Of a DNA stretch of 64,000 nt, positions 63,534 through 64,000 are shown piece after piece; within the stretch, counting starts at the first letter, position 1, and the number at the start of each line of letters is the position of its first letter. The notes beneath the pieces are model-generated. The model made no database searches. It was not told where the DNA came from and saw only the letters and a program-made list of their open reading frames with translations. Position numbers and translations under genes: made by a program. Origin of the DNA: Isochrysis galbana (taxonomy: Eukaryota > Haptophyta > Isochrysidales > Isochrysidaceae); NCBI GenBank assembly GCA_018136815.1, contig CM030938.1, positions 1,834,202 to 1,898,201 of the forward strand, in the 5' to 3' direction.

Positions 63534-64000
63534 CTAAGCCGTTTGCTTTGGGAATGGTGGTATGAAGAGCTGCGAGTCCTCGTGGAACCATCCGGTTGCG
63601 GCGATACGCGGCCGTTCGGCTGTCACAGGAAGCACCTGCCATTTAAGCGGAGAAGCGAGAGATGAGCAAGAGATAAAATGAGGGTGGCAGCCGCAAAGAC
63701 CTCCCTGCCTTGAGTTGCAAGCAGGAACCGAGTAGCCAAGATGGCCTCAAAGTGTTCTCTGTCATACAACTTTAGTCTTCGATGAAGCTCTTTGACGAGT
63801 GGCTGTGCACACGGAATCTGACTAGAAGGCAGCCGAGCAAAAAAGGCACGCAGAGGCAGCATTTCACCTGATGCGGCAGCGAAACCGAGTCGAAGAGCAC
63901 AAGCGTGCCACCTTCAGGAATGATGTCCAAATGCTCAGAAGAATCCGGCTCAGACGGCGCGAGCGGCTGTGAAGAGCTCACATCATTGCCCGCGAAACGA
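63534..64000 (-). CDS. 2-oxoglutarate/Fe(II)-dependent oxygenase, C-terminal exons (partial)
   Basis: The gene runs off the right edge. The last two exons are 64,000-63,868 (open to the edge) and 63,635-63,534, joined by a 232-bp intron (CATCAG/GTGAAA ... GGCAG/GTGCTT). The joined end reads LDIIPEGGTLVLFDSVSLPHQ then VLPVTAERPRIAATGWFHED. This is the standard close of prolyl-4-hydroxylase-type double-stranded beta-helix enzymes: GTLVLFDS, the distal Fe-ligand His in PH(Q/E)V, the 2-oxoglutarate-binding Arg in RPRIA, and the GWFH strand. The proximal HxD lies outside the window. It probably hydroxylates a protein or small substrate using O2 and 2-oxoglutarate. The frame through the intron (to 63,623) is only a shadow. 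Confidence 0.8.

Noticed and set aside
63623-63862. A 79-codon frame next to the oxygenase exon
   Set aside because: It runs through the intron. The spliced form restores the conserved VxPVxxxRPRIAxxGWFH end, so this frame is not the real 3' end.

Overview
The window reads as nuclear DNA of a GC-rich unicellular alga that carries chlorophyll a/c antenna proteins, most likely a haptophyte. Two points support this. Two light-harvesting genes of the fucoxanthin-chlorophyll type sit on the + strand, and spliceosomal introns (GTGAGT- or GTACGC-like donors, AG acceptors) can be reconstructed in several genes. A microalgal SxSWGTVHxYxF...GPPIGLG domain at the left edge fits too. A stramenopile or dinoflagellate origin is less likely but not excluded. 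Gene density is low. The space between genes is filled by GA/CT and poly-G tracts, short dispersed repeats and retroelement debris. One 100-base N gap (36,452-36,551) shows that this is a scaffold.

Layout. 1-10 kb: a conserved microalgal hypothetical protein, a TFIIS N-terminal-domain protein head-to-head with a Lon-substrate-domain-like protein, then repeats and a proline-rich gag-like ORF. 10-18 kb: a chromodomain ORF, a Tc1/mariner transposase with a nonsense mutation, a secreted chloroperoxidase-like protein, and a divergent pair consisting of a secreted VAO-type FAD oxidase and a large secreted or anchored protein of unknown function. 19-22 kb: a seven-exon 3-phosphoinositide-dependent protein kinase (PDK1), reconstructed exon by exon. 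23-28 kb: a long GA microsatellite, a UIM/RING/EF-hand protein and a small secretory ORF. 28-32 kb: retroelement remnants. 33-35 kb: a 703-residue low-complexity protein with internal repeats.

36-45 kb: LINE debris, a five-exon coiled-coil gene, and a compact three-gene minus-strand cluster that looks virus-derived: a myristoylation-type membrane protein, a membrane-anchored triple cystine-knot protein, and a protein I judge to be of giant-virus type. This stretch lies between inverted copies of a roughly 0.5-kb repeat. 46-54 kb: two almost identical antenna genes flank a decayed copy of the virus-like membrane-protein gene and a nucleoplasmin-like/SANT fusion protein. 54-62.3 kb: a minus-strand Ty3/gypsy chromovirus with intact reverse transcriptase, RNase H, integrase and chromodomain, but no recognisable capsid or protease, plus a second LTR-gag fragment arranged in tandem. 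The right edge holds the 3' end of a 2-oxoglutarate/Fe(II) oxygenase gene.

The host genes do not form one pathway: they cover signalling (PDK1), ubiquitin/calcium biology, chromatin, transcription and photosynthesis. The most unusual material is the virus-like cluster with its second decayed copy, the nucleoplasmin-SANT fusion, the Arg in place of the PDK1 activation-loop phosphosite, and several small dispersed repeat families that can be matched to each other within the window.
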